Shown: piece by piece, positions 1 through 6,266 of the stretch
Layout: every line of letters starts with the position of its first letter
Numbering within the stretch: position 1 is the first letter of the stretch
Notes under the pieces: model-generated
What the model saw: the letters and a program-made list of their open reading frames with translations, nothing else
Told to the model about the DNA's origin: nothing
Databases searched by the model: none
Translations under genes and position numbers: made by a program
Source: Caldifarciminota bacterium RBG_13_43_14
GTDB taxonomy: Bacteria > Hydrothermota > Tepidihabitantia > SM23-42
Length of the DNA stretch: 11,542 nucleotides
Direction: 5' to 3'
Assembly (NCBI GenBank): GCA_001771735.1
Contig: MEUM01000086.1
Location: forward strand, 1 to 11,542

Positions 1-240
1 TGGTTGGTATATGTGGGGTGGTAACTCCGAGCACAATAAATAAAATTTATTTTCAATAAATTTTGAATCCTAAATCCGAAGCACGAAATTCTAAACAATT
101 TCTAATTTTCAAAAACCTAAATTCCAAATGTTTGGAGTATTAGGATTTAGTATTTGGAATTTGTTTAGGACTTCGAATTTAGTATTTAGTGCTTTATTTA
201 TTATCTCCCTTGCCCCTTTTCCCCTCGTCACCTCTGCTTT
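1..240. other. AT-rich leading intergenic region
   Basis: No convincing complete gene lies here. One frame is open from the window edge to a TAA at 41-43 and would give a short tail reading GWYMWGGNSEHNK. This could be the C-terminus of an upstream gene, but 13 residues are too few to judge and a second frame stops at 22-24. The rest is AT-rich and dominated by the 7-base-period inverted repeat at about 66-192. A pyrimidine-rich stretch (about 203-240) leads into the promoter of the first gene. Confidence 0.6.
66..192. repeat. Degenerate inverted repeat with a 7-base period
   Basis: The left arm is built from A-rich heptamer-like units (around AAATCC, CGAAG, CTAAAC). The right arm carries their complements. 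The core CTAAAT-C-GAAG at 70-81 pairs with 171-182 with one mismatch. CTAAACAA at 91-98 pairs with 161-168. The two pairings have symmetry centres that differ by exactly one 7-base step in summed coordinates (252 versus 259), as expected if the arms gain or lose whole heptads. A local palindrome, TCCAAA-TG-TTTGGA at 123-136, sits at the middle. The single-stranded form could fold into a long imperfect hairpin. I know no named family that I can assign with confidence. Confidence 0.7.
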
Positions 241-253
241 TTGTTAAGACCAG

Positions 254-281
254 TTGACTTTGTCCGTAATATAATTAGAAT
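254..281 (+). promoter_or_regulatory. Probable sigma70-type promoter for the exported protein gene
   Basis: TTGACT at 254-259 and TAGAAT at 276-281 are separated by 16 bp. A start site 6-7 bases past the -10 would fall near 287-288, at the edge of the AAGGAGG at 287-293, giving a leader of only about 10 bases. A perfect TATAAT also occurs at 270-275 but has no good -35 at a suitable distance. The 16-bp spacing recurs at 2775-2802 and 9873-9900. Confidence 0.4.
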
Positions 282-286
282 TTCTC

Positions 287-293
287 AAGGAGG
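287..293 (+). promoter_or_regulatory. Strong Shine-Dalgarno that fixes the start at 298
   Basis: AAGGAGG lies 4 bases before ATG 298. The open frame extends upstream to a TTG at 241, but that start has no ribosome binding site and would overlap the promoter-like sequence. Starting at 298 also gives a clean signal peptide. Confidence 0.8.
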
Positions 294-297
294 AACA

Positions 298-834
298 ATG
301 CAAAAAATATTGATTGCAGTTATTGTCACACTTACTATGGCAAGCGCGGTCGATCTGAGCGGTCGTATCGGCATGGGCCTTGGTTTTACCCCTGACATAT
401 ATGACACCGGCGGCTTTTTTGGTCTGGGGCTCGGTTCGGTTGATATTGCCGTAACCAGACTAGGCTTAAATTCAAAATGGTCAGTAGAGCCGATCGCCCA
501 GTTAACGCTTGACGGCAATGGCTCTTCGGGTGTTTATTTCGCCCTCTCCGGTCTTGGCAACATGCTGCTCAAGGGGCACAGCAAGACTAATGTTTACGGC
601 AAGATCGGTCTCGGTTTCATGGTCGATACTCATGGCGCCGAAACCATGTTCGGGTTTAATCTGCCCCTCGGTTTCGGACTTGAACATTTCATTAATAATC
701 ATTTTTCGATCAATCTTGCGGCTCTGTCCGGATTCGCTTTTGTTTCGAATCCCGGCGGAGTTGACGGTTCTTATTATTCGGTCAGATTCGGTAATGAAAA
801 ACCGTTCGCAATTTATCTACTCTGGTATTATTAA
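298..834 (+). CDS. Exported outer-membrane beta-barrel-like protein, 178 aa
   Basis: I do not recognise a named family. Starting at ATG 298, the protein opens with a short basic segment and a hydrophobic stretch (residues 4-14) ending in Ala-Ser-Ala at 15-17, a good signal peptidase I site. The mature part is rich in Gly and alternating hydrophobic residues, has few charges, and contains repeated Gly-Leu-Gly motifs. It ends in Leu-Leu-Trp-Tyr-Tyr. A terminal aromatic residue on a beta-strand is the usual outer-membrane assembly signal. With about 160 mature residues, an eight-stranded barrel would fit. It has its own promoter-like sequence and a strong ribosome binding site, and a hairpin follows it, so it may be a single-gene unit. 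Function is unknown; a small porin-like or structural surface role is inference. A periplasmic beta-sandwich protein is the main alternative. Confidence 0.75.
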   Translation: MQKILIAVIVTLTMASAVDLSGRIGMGLGFTPDIYDTGGFFGLGLGSVDIAVTRLGLNSKWSVEPIAQLTLDGNGSSGVYFALSGLGNMLLKGHSKTNVYGKIGLGFMVDTHGAETMFGFNLPLGFGLEHFINNHFSINLAALSGFAFVSNPGGVDGSYYSVRFGNEKPFAIYLLWYY

Positions 835-842
835 AAATTCAT

Positions 843-871
843 CGGGGCTTGTCTCGTATTGACAAGCCCCG
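843..871 (+). terminator. Perfect 11-bp hairpin after the exported protein gene
   Basis: CGGGGCTTGTC at 843-853 pairs perfectly with GACAAGCCCCG at 861-871 around a 7-base loop. It begins 9 bases after the stop codon at 832-834 and ends 12 bases before the archease TTG at 884. No T-run follows on the + strand, so it is not a textbook intrinsic terminator. It could still slow transcription, stabilise the upstream mRNA 3' end, or be an interspersed palindromic repeat. TTGACA at 859-864 matches the -35 consensus, but no suitable -10 follows. Confidence 0.5.
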
Positions 872-883
872 TTCCACAAAACA

Positions 884-1297
884 TTGAAAAAAAAATATCA
901 GTATTTTGATCATACCGCCGATCTGGGCATTGAAATCTACGGCGATAATCTTAAAACTCTATTTGAAAACGCCGGGCATGCGATATTCGAAACCCAGATC
1001 ATTGGCGATATCAAAGCGACCCGGGAACAAATGATCGAATTGGAAACCGAAACGCTCGATGATCTGTTGATCGACTGGTGCCGCGAATTGCTGTATTTAT
1101 TTTCTGTTCACCAATTCATACCGTGCGATTATTCGATCGACATCAATGACTACCAGCTCTGCGCCCGGGTCAAAGGCGAAAAATACGATCAAACCCGGCA
1201 TAAAATACGCATGGAGATCAAGAATATAACCTATCATAATTTTAAGATCGATTTTAATGAAAATGAATACAAAGCCACTATCGTTTTCGATGTGTAG
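884..1297 (+). CDS. Archease, 137 aa
   Basis: Archease is a small metal-binding protein that activates the RNA ligase RtcB by promoting its guanylylation, in tRNA splicing or RNA repair. The family signature is plain: Phe-Asp-His-Thr-Ala-Asp at residues 8-13, the following Gly-Ile-Glu-Ile-Tyr-Gly strand and Leu-Phe-Glu-Asn-Ala-Gly helix, and a C-terminal Val-Phe-Asp-Val in which the Asp is a conserved metal ligand. The length is typical (about 135-145 aa). The start is a TTG at 884; no in-frame ATG precedes the signature, and this start gives the usual short N-terminus. No ribosome binding site is visible. The MFS gene begins 17 bases after its stop, so the two are probably co-transcribed. 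No rtcB lies in the window, so the partner must be elsewhere. The family call is firm; the bacterial role is inferred from the family. Confidence 0.92.
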   Translation: MKKKYQYFDHTADLGIEIYGDNLKTLFENAGHAIFETQIIGDIKATREQMIELETETLDDLLIDWCRELLYLFSVHQFIPCDYSIDINDYQLCARVKGEKYDQTRHKIRMEIKNITYHNFKIDFNENEYKATIVFDV

Positions 1298-1314
1298 TCG
1301 CGGCTGATCAATAT

Positions 1315-2619
1315 ATGCGAAAACAAAACCGTATATTCTTTGGCATCTCAACATTTCAAGCGCTGGCAATGTTCCGGCGCGGTTTGTTCTACAGTTATCT
1401 GTCCATATATCTGCGCTATTTTCTTGGCTTAAGCGTTACTGAAACAACTTTCTTTGCTACCTTCCCGATGATATTGAATGTCATTTTTCAGATGTTCGTC
1501 TGGGGCGTGCTCAGCGACAAATACCAGAAGCGCCGTACTTTCATAATCATGGGTGAGATCTTTGCCGCGATCTCGACTTTTTTCGTCTGGTTGATCCATA
1601 CTTTCCCCGGAAATAAAACCGCTGCCGGGTATGTGATCATTATCGGTCTTTCATTCGTAGAAATATTCTGGTCAATGTCCAATGTCGGCTGGACTGCGAT
1701 CATATCCGATTTCTATCCCGAGGAAACCCGCACCGGTATTCAGGGAAGGCTCGCCATGGTCGGCGCGATCGGACGTATCATCGGCGTCTGGATCGGCGGC
1801 GTTGCCTATGATGGTTTATCAAGATATTATGAAGGATGGGGATTTGATAAAGGAATTCTTTTTTTCATTGCCTCCGGTATCATGCTTGCCTCAACCATAC
1901 CAATGTTCTTTATGCCTGAAGGCGGCATCATGGCCGGCGCCGGCTCAAAAACCGTTGACCGGTCCATTATCACTGATCCGGGATTATTCAAGTCGCTGAC
2001 CCGGCCCTTTATCGTATTCCTCATTGCGATGATATTCGTTAATTTTGGCCGCAATTCGATCGCGGTTATCAAAACCCAGTACCTGGTCATGGACCACGGA
2101 TTCAACGTATCGAGCAGATTATTGAGTTATATTGTTAACATGCAGTCCCTGGCCACGTTTATATCCGGAATAGTGCTCAGCCGTTTTGCCCGGCGCTGGA
2201 ATGACCGGATACTCCTTTATCTCGGCGCGGCCGCGGCGATAATATATCTCTTTGGTTATGCCTTTGGCCGCAACCTGGTCGTAATTTTTGGCAGTGATTT
2301 CCTTGCCGGCGTGGCCGAGGTAATTATTTTCTCGGCTTCATATACCTATGCCTCAAAACTGATACCGCCGGAACATCGCGGTAAGCATTTTGCCCTTTTT
2401 AACGCTACCTATTTTTTAAGCTGGGGCGTTGCCGGCACTCTGATCGCCGGGCCCGTGGTCGATTTAACGATGAAGTCCGGCGCCGGCGAACTATTTTCTT
2501 ATCAAATGGCTTTTATTTCCGCTGCGGTCCTGGTCATAATCGGCATGTTCTTTCTCGGCTTCGCATACCGGACAAAGACCGTAAACCGTAATCAGCAATC
2601 CGTAATCAGTAAAAAATGA
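1315..2619 (+). CDS. Major facilitator superfamily transporter, 434 aa
   Basis: This is an integral membrane carrier with about twelve hydrophobic segments in two halves. The loop between segments 2 and 3 carries the MFS motif A, Gly-Val-Leu-Ser-Asp-Lys-Tyr-Gln-Lys-Arg-Arg at residues 64-74. A long polar loop around residues 205-230 separates the halves. The length is normal for the superfamily. The substrate cannot be read from the sequence; drug or sugar-phosphate export would be guesses. ATG 1315 has no clear ribosome binding site, but it follows archease by 17 bases, so translation may be coupled. The last dozen residues (423-434, VNRNQQSVISKK) are encoded by a run of 7-base DNA repeats that also supplies the context of the stop codon. 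The native C-terminus may therefore have been altered by repeat expansion. Confidence 0.88.
   Translation: MRKQNRIFFGISTFQALAMFRRGLFYSYLSIYLRYFLGLSVTETTFFATFPMILNVIFQMFVWGVLSDKYQKRRTFIIMGEIFAAISTFFVWLIHTFPGNKTAAGYVIIIGLSFVEIFWSMSNVGWTAIISDFYPEETRTGIQGRLAMVGAIGRIIGVWIGGVAYDGLSRYYEGWGFDKGILFFIASGIMLASTIPMFFMPEGGIMAGAGSKTVDRSIITDPGLFKSLTRPFIVFLIAMIFVNFGRNSIAVIKTQYLVMDHGFNVSSRLLSYIVNMQSLATFISGIVLSRFARRWNDRILLYLGAAAAIIYLFGYAFGRNLVVIFGSDFLAGVAEVIIFSASYTYASKLIPPEHRGKHFALFNATYFLSWGVAGTLIAGPVVDLTMKSGAGELFSYQMAFISAAVLVIIGMFFLGFAYRTKTVNRNQQSVISKK
2581..2615 (+). repeat. Heptanucleotide repeats inside the MFS gene 3' end
   Basis: Five consecutive 7-base units can be read: GTAAACC, GTAATCA, GCAATCC, GTAATCA, GTAAAAA. 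The 10-base string CCGTAATCAG occurs at 2586-2595 and again at 2600-2609, exactly 14 bases apart. The stop codon at 2617-2619 follows at once. Confidence 0.75.
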
Positions 2620-2657
2620 AGATTTGAAGCCAGGAAGTTTTGAGGCTATGTATATAG

Positions 2658-2768
2658 TAACGAACCAAACAATATTAACGATCTAAACGTTTTCTAAATT
2701 ACTTAATTACCAATTACGTAATTACTAATCTATTTCCGCTTAGCGCCTACCGATTACCGAGTACGGTT
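2658..2768. repeat. Degenerate heptad tract between the MFS and V-ATPase genes
   Basis: The tract continues the 7-base rhythm of the MFS 3' end in a more decayed form. Examples are ATTACCA then ATTACGT near 2705-2720, and TACCGAT, TACCGAG, TACGGTT near 2747-2767. A 12-bp perfect palindrome, AATTACGTAATT, lies at 2712-2723 and could be a protein-binding site or chance in AT-rich DNA. I see no gene and no clear intrinsic terminator in the 190-bp gap 2620-2809. Confidence 0.5.
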
Positions 2769-2774
2769 TCTTTC

Positions 2775-2802
2775 TTGACTTATCGGTTATTTTATTTATA
2801 AT
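2775..2802 (+). promoter_or_regulatory. Strong sigma70-type promoter of the V-ATPase gene train, probably leaderless
   Basis: TTGACT at 2775-2780 and a perfect TATAAT at 2797-2802 are 16 bp apart. A start 7-8 bases after the -10 falls at 2809-2810, and the ATG of subunit H is at 2810-2812. The transcript would therefore begin at or next to the start codon. No Shine-Dalgarno sequence precedes the ATG, which agrees with leaderless initiation. Confidence 0.7.
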
Positions 2803-2809
2803 ATGCGCT

Positions 2810-3130
2810 ATGAAATTGATCGAAGAAATCAAGCAAGCCGAAGAAAAGGCTGAAAAACTGAAGCAGGAGGCTGAACGCAAAGGGCAAAAAAATGTCGATG
2901 AAATGCTCGAAAAAATGAATGCCGAGCTTGCCGGGCTTGATGATGAAAAGGAAGAATTATTTAAAGAAGCACGTCAGCAAGCAGAGAAAGCCGCCAAAAA
3001 ACAGATTGCTATTTTAAGCGAAGATCACAAAAAAGAGCTTATGAAACTGGAAAAAAATTTTGAAAAAAATAAAAATAAAACGATTAAAAAAATGCAGGAA
3101 ATTTTTCTAAAATGGCCATCATCCCGTTAG
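2810..3130 (+). CDS. V/A-type ATPase subunit H/G (peripheral stalk), 106 aa
   Basis: The product is a short, highly charged coiled coil, almost entirely Lys, Glu, Ala, Gln and Leu, with no membrane segment. It opens with Ile-Lys-Gln-Ala-Glu-Glu-Lys-Ala-Glu around residues 7-15, typical of the H (AhaH) or G/NtpF subunit that pairs with subunit E to form the peripheral stalk. The length (about 100-110 aa) and the position just before subunit I match the usual order of bacterial and archaeal V-type ATPase clusters. Its last 19 bases overlap the next gene, so its C-terminal residues Trp-Pro-Ser-Ser-Arg are constrained by that overlap. It is the first gene after a strong promoter and lacks a ribosome binding site. 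Low-complexity coiled coils are poor evidence alone, so the call rests largely on context. Confidence 0.85.
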   Translation: MKLIEEIKQAEEKAEKLKQEAERKGQKNVDEMLEKMNAELAGLDDEKEELFKEARQQAEKAAKKQIAILSEDHKKELMKLEKNFEKNKNKTIKKMQEIFLKWPSSR

Positions 3131-5199
3131 AAAAAATACATATTATCGTTCATAAAAACATTAAGGATAAATTCCTTAAAGACCTTCAAAAAGAACATAT
3201 TGTTCATATCACGGAATTGAAAGATACCCAGACCTCGGCATCGGAAGAATTGAATATAGTCAATAATGCCCTGAGCCATCTTGCCGGATATAGAAAACGC
3301 GGCGTGCTGGAAATGTTCCTGACTATGAAAACGCCGGTGGATTATGAGTCTTTCGAAAAAACGAATAAAGAATACGATTATCAACGCGTTACCGGTAAGA
3401 TACAGCATATCAGGCAGACAATTGAAAATAATCGCTCAAGTCTGAAAAAATTGCAGGACGATATCGAAATACTTCACCCCTGGACTCCGATGGACATCAG
3501 CTTTGAAGAACTGCATTCTATGCAAAAGGCATCAGCGATTGCAGCATCGGTTCCTAGCCGTGACCTACTGGAAGAGCTGTTGAAAAAAGTACAGGATATT
3601 CCTTTTTCCTATCAAGAAATAAATGAAATCGGTTCGACCGTTTATCTCTTATTCTTTGTCGCTAATGAGCATATTGACATTATACGTTCCCGGCTGGTCG
3701 AGGCCGAATGTACTTTAATTGAATTTTATGATCTCAAAGGTAAACCGACCGATATTATCAGACAGCATAAAGAAGAAATCGCTCGGCTCGAACAAAACAC
3801 TATCGAATTAAAAGAACAGGAATCATCACTGGCCCGGGAAATAGCCACCCTTGAATTGATAAGCGACTATATTGCCAACCAGCATAATAAGAAACGGGTT
3901 GCCGAATCCCTGCCTGAAACCAACCGCACGGTCAATATTATTGGCTGGATACAGAAAAAGCATTTGAAACGCCTCGAAAATCTCGTAGCCCGCGTCGAAT
4001 TTGCGGTTTTTGAAACAATTGCACCCGAACCTGATGAAAAACCGCCCGTGGCTCTTCAAAATCCAGGATGGACCAAGCCCTATGAAATGTTGATCAAGCT
4101 TTACAGCATGCCGGATGTTAAAGAATATGATCCCACGCCTTTTCTGGCGGTTTTTTTCCCGATCATGTTCGGTCTTTGCATAACCGATGCCATTTACGGC
4201 ATAATTTTAATTTTATTTTCAATATATTTACTTAGAAAGGTCACCGGCGATCGCAGCTTGATGTGGATATTATTGGGGGGCGGTATTTGTACGATCTTTG
4301 CCGGCGCCATGGTCGGCAGCTGGGCTGGAAATATGTTCGAACTTATCGGTTTGAAGCCTCTTGTACAACTGCGTCATACTTTTATGCTTTTTGATCCGTT
4401 AACCAGCCCCCTGGCTTTTATCGGCGTTGCCCTGGGTCTGGGTTTTATTCACATGATGATCGGTATCGTGATCGAGATCGTCGATTCGATAAAGAACCAG
4501 GCTTATGAAACGGCGATTTTCGCTAATCTCACCTGGCTCATCTTTTTACCGGGAATATTATTGTACTTCATCGTATTCAGCAATTCCATGATTGCCAAGG
4601 CAATACTCGAGATACTGCTATGGCTATCGATAGTCGGCATAATAACTGGCTCTTATACGGAGATCAAAGTAAAATCCATTGACCGGTTGGTGTGGGCAGT
4701 CATTGTCCTGCTCGGCTGGATAAAATTAACTGAGGTAGTGGGAACTTTTTTCCAGTTCACCTATGTGATACAGATACCCGGTTACGTTTATTTATCGATC
4801 ATCCCGCTTTTGATATTAGAGATCATACGGTTCAAGCATTCAAAGGCGATGCTCGGCAAGATTGCCTGGGGTTTTTACAATCTTTATGGTTCTTCAACTT
4901 ATCTGTCAGTTATACTATCCTATGTGCGGCTTATGGCCCTTGGTCTGGTCACCGGCGTAATCGGTATGGCGATCAATACCATTGCCTGGATGATAATTAA
5001 GATCCCGGTTATCGGTATTGTTTTCGCAATCCTGATCTTGATCGGCGGTCATCTTTTCAATATTGCCGTGAACGTGCTGGGCGGTTTTATCCATACTATG
5101 AGATTGCAGTACATTGAATTTTTTGGCCGATTCTACACCGGCGGCAGCAAGTCGTTCCGGCCATTTGGATTTGAAACAAAATACGTTAATCTTGAATAA
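3112..5199 (+). CDS. V/A-type ATPase subunit I (membrane stator, a-subunit), 695 aa
   Basis: This subunit forms the ion half-channels beside the rotor ring and anchors the peripheral stalks. Residues 1 to about 335 are a soluble, coiled-coil-rich cytoplasmic domain. From about 343 the protein becomes a multi-span membrane domain with roughly seven or eight helices. Family landmarks are Pro-Phe-Leu-Ala-Val-Phe-Phe-Pro-Ile-Met-Phe-Gly at 343-354 followed by Thr-Asp-Ala-Ile-Tyr-Gly, and Ser-Tyr-Val-Arg-Leu-Met-Ala-Leu-Gly-Leu near 603-612. Arg606 there is the essential arginine that faces the rotor glutamate. The length suits a bacterial NtpI/AtpI. ATG 3112 overlaps subunit H by 19 bases, with a weak AGGA upstream at 3096-3099. 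A strong ribosome binding site for the next gene starts inside its stop codon. It looks intact. Confidence 0.96.
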   Translation: MAIIPLEKIHIIVHKNIKDKFLKDLQKEHIVHITELKDTQTSASEELNIVNNALSHLAGYRKRGVLEMFLTMKTPVDYESFEKTNKEYDYQRVTGKIQHIRQTIENNRSSLKKLQDDIEILHPWTPMDISFEELHSMQKASAIAASVPSRDLLEELLKKVQDIPFSYQEINEIGSTVYLLFFVANEHIDIIRSRLVEAECTLIEFYDLKGKPTDIIRQHKEEIARLEQNTIELKEQESSLAREIATLELISDYIANQHNKKRVAESLPETNRTVNIIGWIQKKHLKRLENLVARVEFAVFETIAPEPDEKPPVALQNPGWTKPYEMLIKLYSMPDVKEYDPTPFLAVFFPIMFGLCITDAIYGIILILFSIYLLRKVTGDRSLMWILLGGGICTIFAGAMVGSWAGNMFELIGLKPLVQLRHTFMLFDPLTSPLAFIGVALGLGFIHMMIGIVIEIVDSIKNQAYETAIFANLTWLIFLPGILLYFIVFSNSMIAKAILEILLWLSIVGIITGSYTEIKVKSIDRLVWAVIVLLGWIKLTEVVGTFFQFTYVIQIPGYVYLSIIPLLILEIIRFKHSKAMLGKIAWGFYNLYGSSTYLSVILSYVRLMALGLVTGVIGMAINTIAWMIIKIPVIGIVFAILILIGGHLFNIAVNVLGGFIHTMRLQYIEFFGRFYTGGSKSFRPFGFETKYVNLE

Positions 5200-5204
5200 G
5201 GAGG
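5198..5204 (+). promoter_or_regulatory. Strong Shine-Dalgarno before subunit K
   Basis: AAGGAGG overlaps the TAA of subunit I (5197-5199) and lies 4 bases from ATG 5209. It is one of only two perfect sites of this kind in the window; the other precedes the exported protein gene. Higher translation of the multi-copy rotor subunit relative to its neighbours is a likely purpose. Confidence 0.75.
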
Positions 5205-5208
5205 AAAA

Positions 5209-5685
5209 ATGCAAGAAACTTTGGGCTTAGCTCTGGCAATTGCGGGCGCCGCGCTGGCGGCGATACTCGGCGGTATTGGTTCGGCGATCGGCATTGGCTA
5301 CGCGGCGCAGGCAGCGAACGGCGTGCTCAGCGAAGATCCTGATAAATTCGGCAAATTACTGATACTTGTGGCATTGCCCGGAACTCAGGGTATATATGGT
5401 TTTATCGGAGCTTTTCTCGTGCTGATCAAGATCGGCATATTTGGTGAATTGATTCAGCTTACTTTTTATCAAGGTCTGCAATTATTCTTTGCAGCTATGC
5501 CGGTTGCGATCGCCTGTTTGGTTTCAGCGATCTGGCAGGGACGGGTATGTACGGCCGGGGTTGAAATGGTTGCAAAAAGGCCTGAGGAATCGACCAAGGC
5601 ATTAATCTATGGAGTTATGGTTGAGTTCTACGCGGTTCTCGGATTGATTATATCATTGCTTGCGATACTGCTGATGAAGATCTAA
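5209..5685 (+). CDS. V/A-type ATPase subunit K (rotor-ring proteolipid), 158 aa
   Basis: This is the ion-carrying rotor subunit, a duplicated form with four hydrophobic helices in two hairpins, like NtpK of Enterococcus hirae (156 aa). The first hairpin has the glycine-rich Gly-Gly-Ile-Gly-Ser-Ala-Ile-Gly-Ile-Gly at 21-30 and Leu-Pro-Gly-Thr-Gln-Gly-Ile-Tyr-Gly-Phe at 56-65. The second has Gln110 and Met-Val-Glu-Phe-Tyr with Glu139, the single ion-binding carboxylate. Leu56, Thr59, Gln60, Tyr63, Gln110 and Glu139 align with the E. hirae Na+ ligands and supporting tyrosine (Leu61, Thr64, Gln65, Tyr68, Gln110, Glu139), so a Na+ ring is predicted. AAGGAGG at 5198-5204 is a strong ribosome binding site 4 bases before the ATG, fitting a subunit needed in many copies. 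Only 2 bases separate it from subunit E. Confidence 0.96.
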   Translation: MQETLGLALAIAGAALAAILGGIGSAIGIGYAAQAANGVLSEDPDKFGKLLILVALPGTQGIYGFIGAFLVLIKIGIFGELIQLTFYQGLQLFFAAMPVAIACLVSAIWQGRVCTAGVEMVAKRPEESTKALIYGVMVEFYAVLGLIISLLAILLMKI

Positions 5686-5687
5686 AA

Positions 5688-6266
5688 ATGGCAACAAACA
5701 AAGTCACAGAAAAAATAATTAAAGACGCCCATCAGGAAGCCAAGGCGATACTCGAACATCATCAGGCGGAAAGTGAAAAATTGAAACAGGAATATCAAGC
5801 AAAGATCGACAAGCGGCGCGCGGGGAACAAAGCTGAAGCCGAATCTCTGGAAAAAACATTGACCATACGCAGCATTGCCCAGCAGCGCCTCGCCTTCAGC
5901 CGGGATATTATTTCCAGAAAACATAAGACGATCAAAAATGTGATCAAAGAAACAGTAGAGCAATTGACCAGAAGCAAAAATTACCTTGAATTTTTACAAT
6001 CGCTGATCGAACAGAGTCGCGAAACCGATGGCGAGCTAATGCTTAGCGAGAGGGATATCAAGAATCACGGCGCGGAATTGGAAAAATTTCTCAAGGTAAA
6101 GAATTTGAAGCATAAAATAAGTGCAACCAAAGATATATCCGGCGGCGTGATTATCAAAAAGGACCAGAAAACTTATCTTGGATCACTTGAAATAATAAAC
6201 ACTTTATTGAGCGATGAAATCTTAATCGAAGCGGCCAAGATTCTGTTTGAGGGAGGCAGCAAATGA
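5688..6266 (+). CDS. V/A-type ATPase subunit E (peripheral stalk), 192 aa
   Basis: Subunit E pairs with H/G to form the peripheral stalk and caps the catalytic head. Residues 1 to about 95 form a long charged helix (for example Ala-His-Gln-Glu-Ala-Lys-Ala-Ile-Leu at 14-22), predicted coiled coil. The C-terminal part is globular. It includes Ile-Ser-Gly-Gly-Val-Ile-Ile-Lys at about 150-157 and a closing helix Ile-Leu-Ile-Glu-Ala-Ala-Lys-Ile-Leu-Phe-Glu-Gly, which match the conserved Gly-Gly-Val and the terminal helix of the family. The length is typical (180-210 aa). Its stop overlaps the next start in an ATGA at 6263-6266. In common clusters subunit C or the F-A-B-D genes come next; here an EF-G-like gene does. 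Subunit E is a weakly conserved family, but context makes the call strong. Confidence 0.9.
   Translation: MATNKVTEKIIKDAHQEAKAILEHHQAESEKLKQEYQAKIDKRRAGNKAEAESLEKTLTIRSIAQQRLAFSRDIISRKHKTIKNVIKETVEQLTRSKNYLEFLQSLIEQSRETDGELMLSERDIKNHGAELEKFLKVKNLKHKISATKDISGGVIIKKDQKTYLGSLEIINTLLSDEILIEAAKILFEGGSK

Noticed and set aside
66..192. CRISPR array or IS terminal repeats
   Set aside because: The units are 7 bases, degenerate and in opposite orientation on the two sides. There are no 25-40 base direct repeats with spacers, no cas gene, and no transposase.
241..297. Upstream TTG start adding 19 residues to the exported protein
   Set aside because: It would bury the signal peptide, overlap the promoter-like sequence, and ignore the AAGGAGG that fits ATG 298.
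509..862. Second + strand frame (117 codons) inside the exported protein gene
   Set aside because: The 298-834 frame has a signal peptide, strong ribosome binding site and beta-barrel pattern. The alternative has none and runs into the hairpin.
859..864. TTGACA as -35 of an archease promoter
   Set aside because: It lies within the loop and right arm of the hairpin, and the sequences 15-19 bp downstream (around 880-890) do not resemble a -10.
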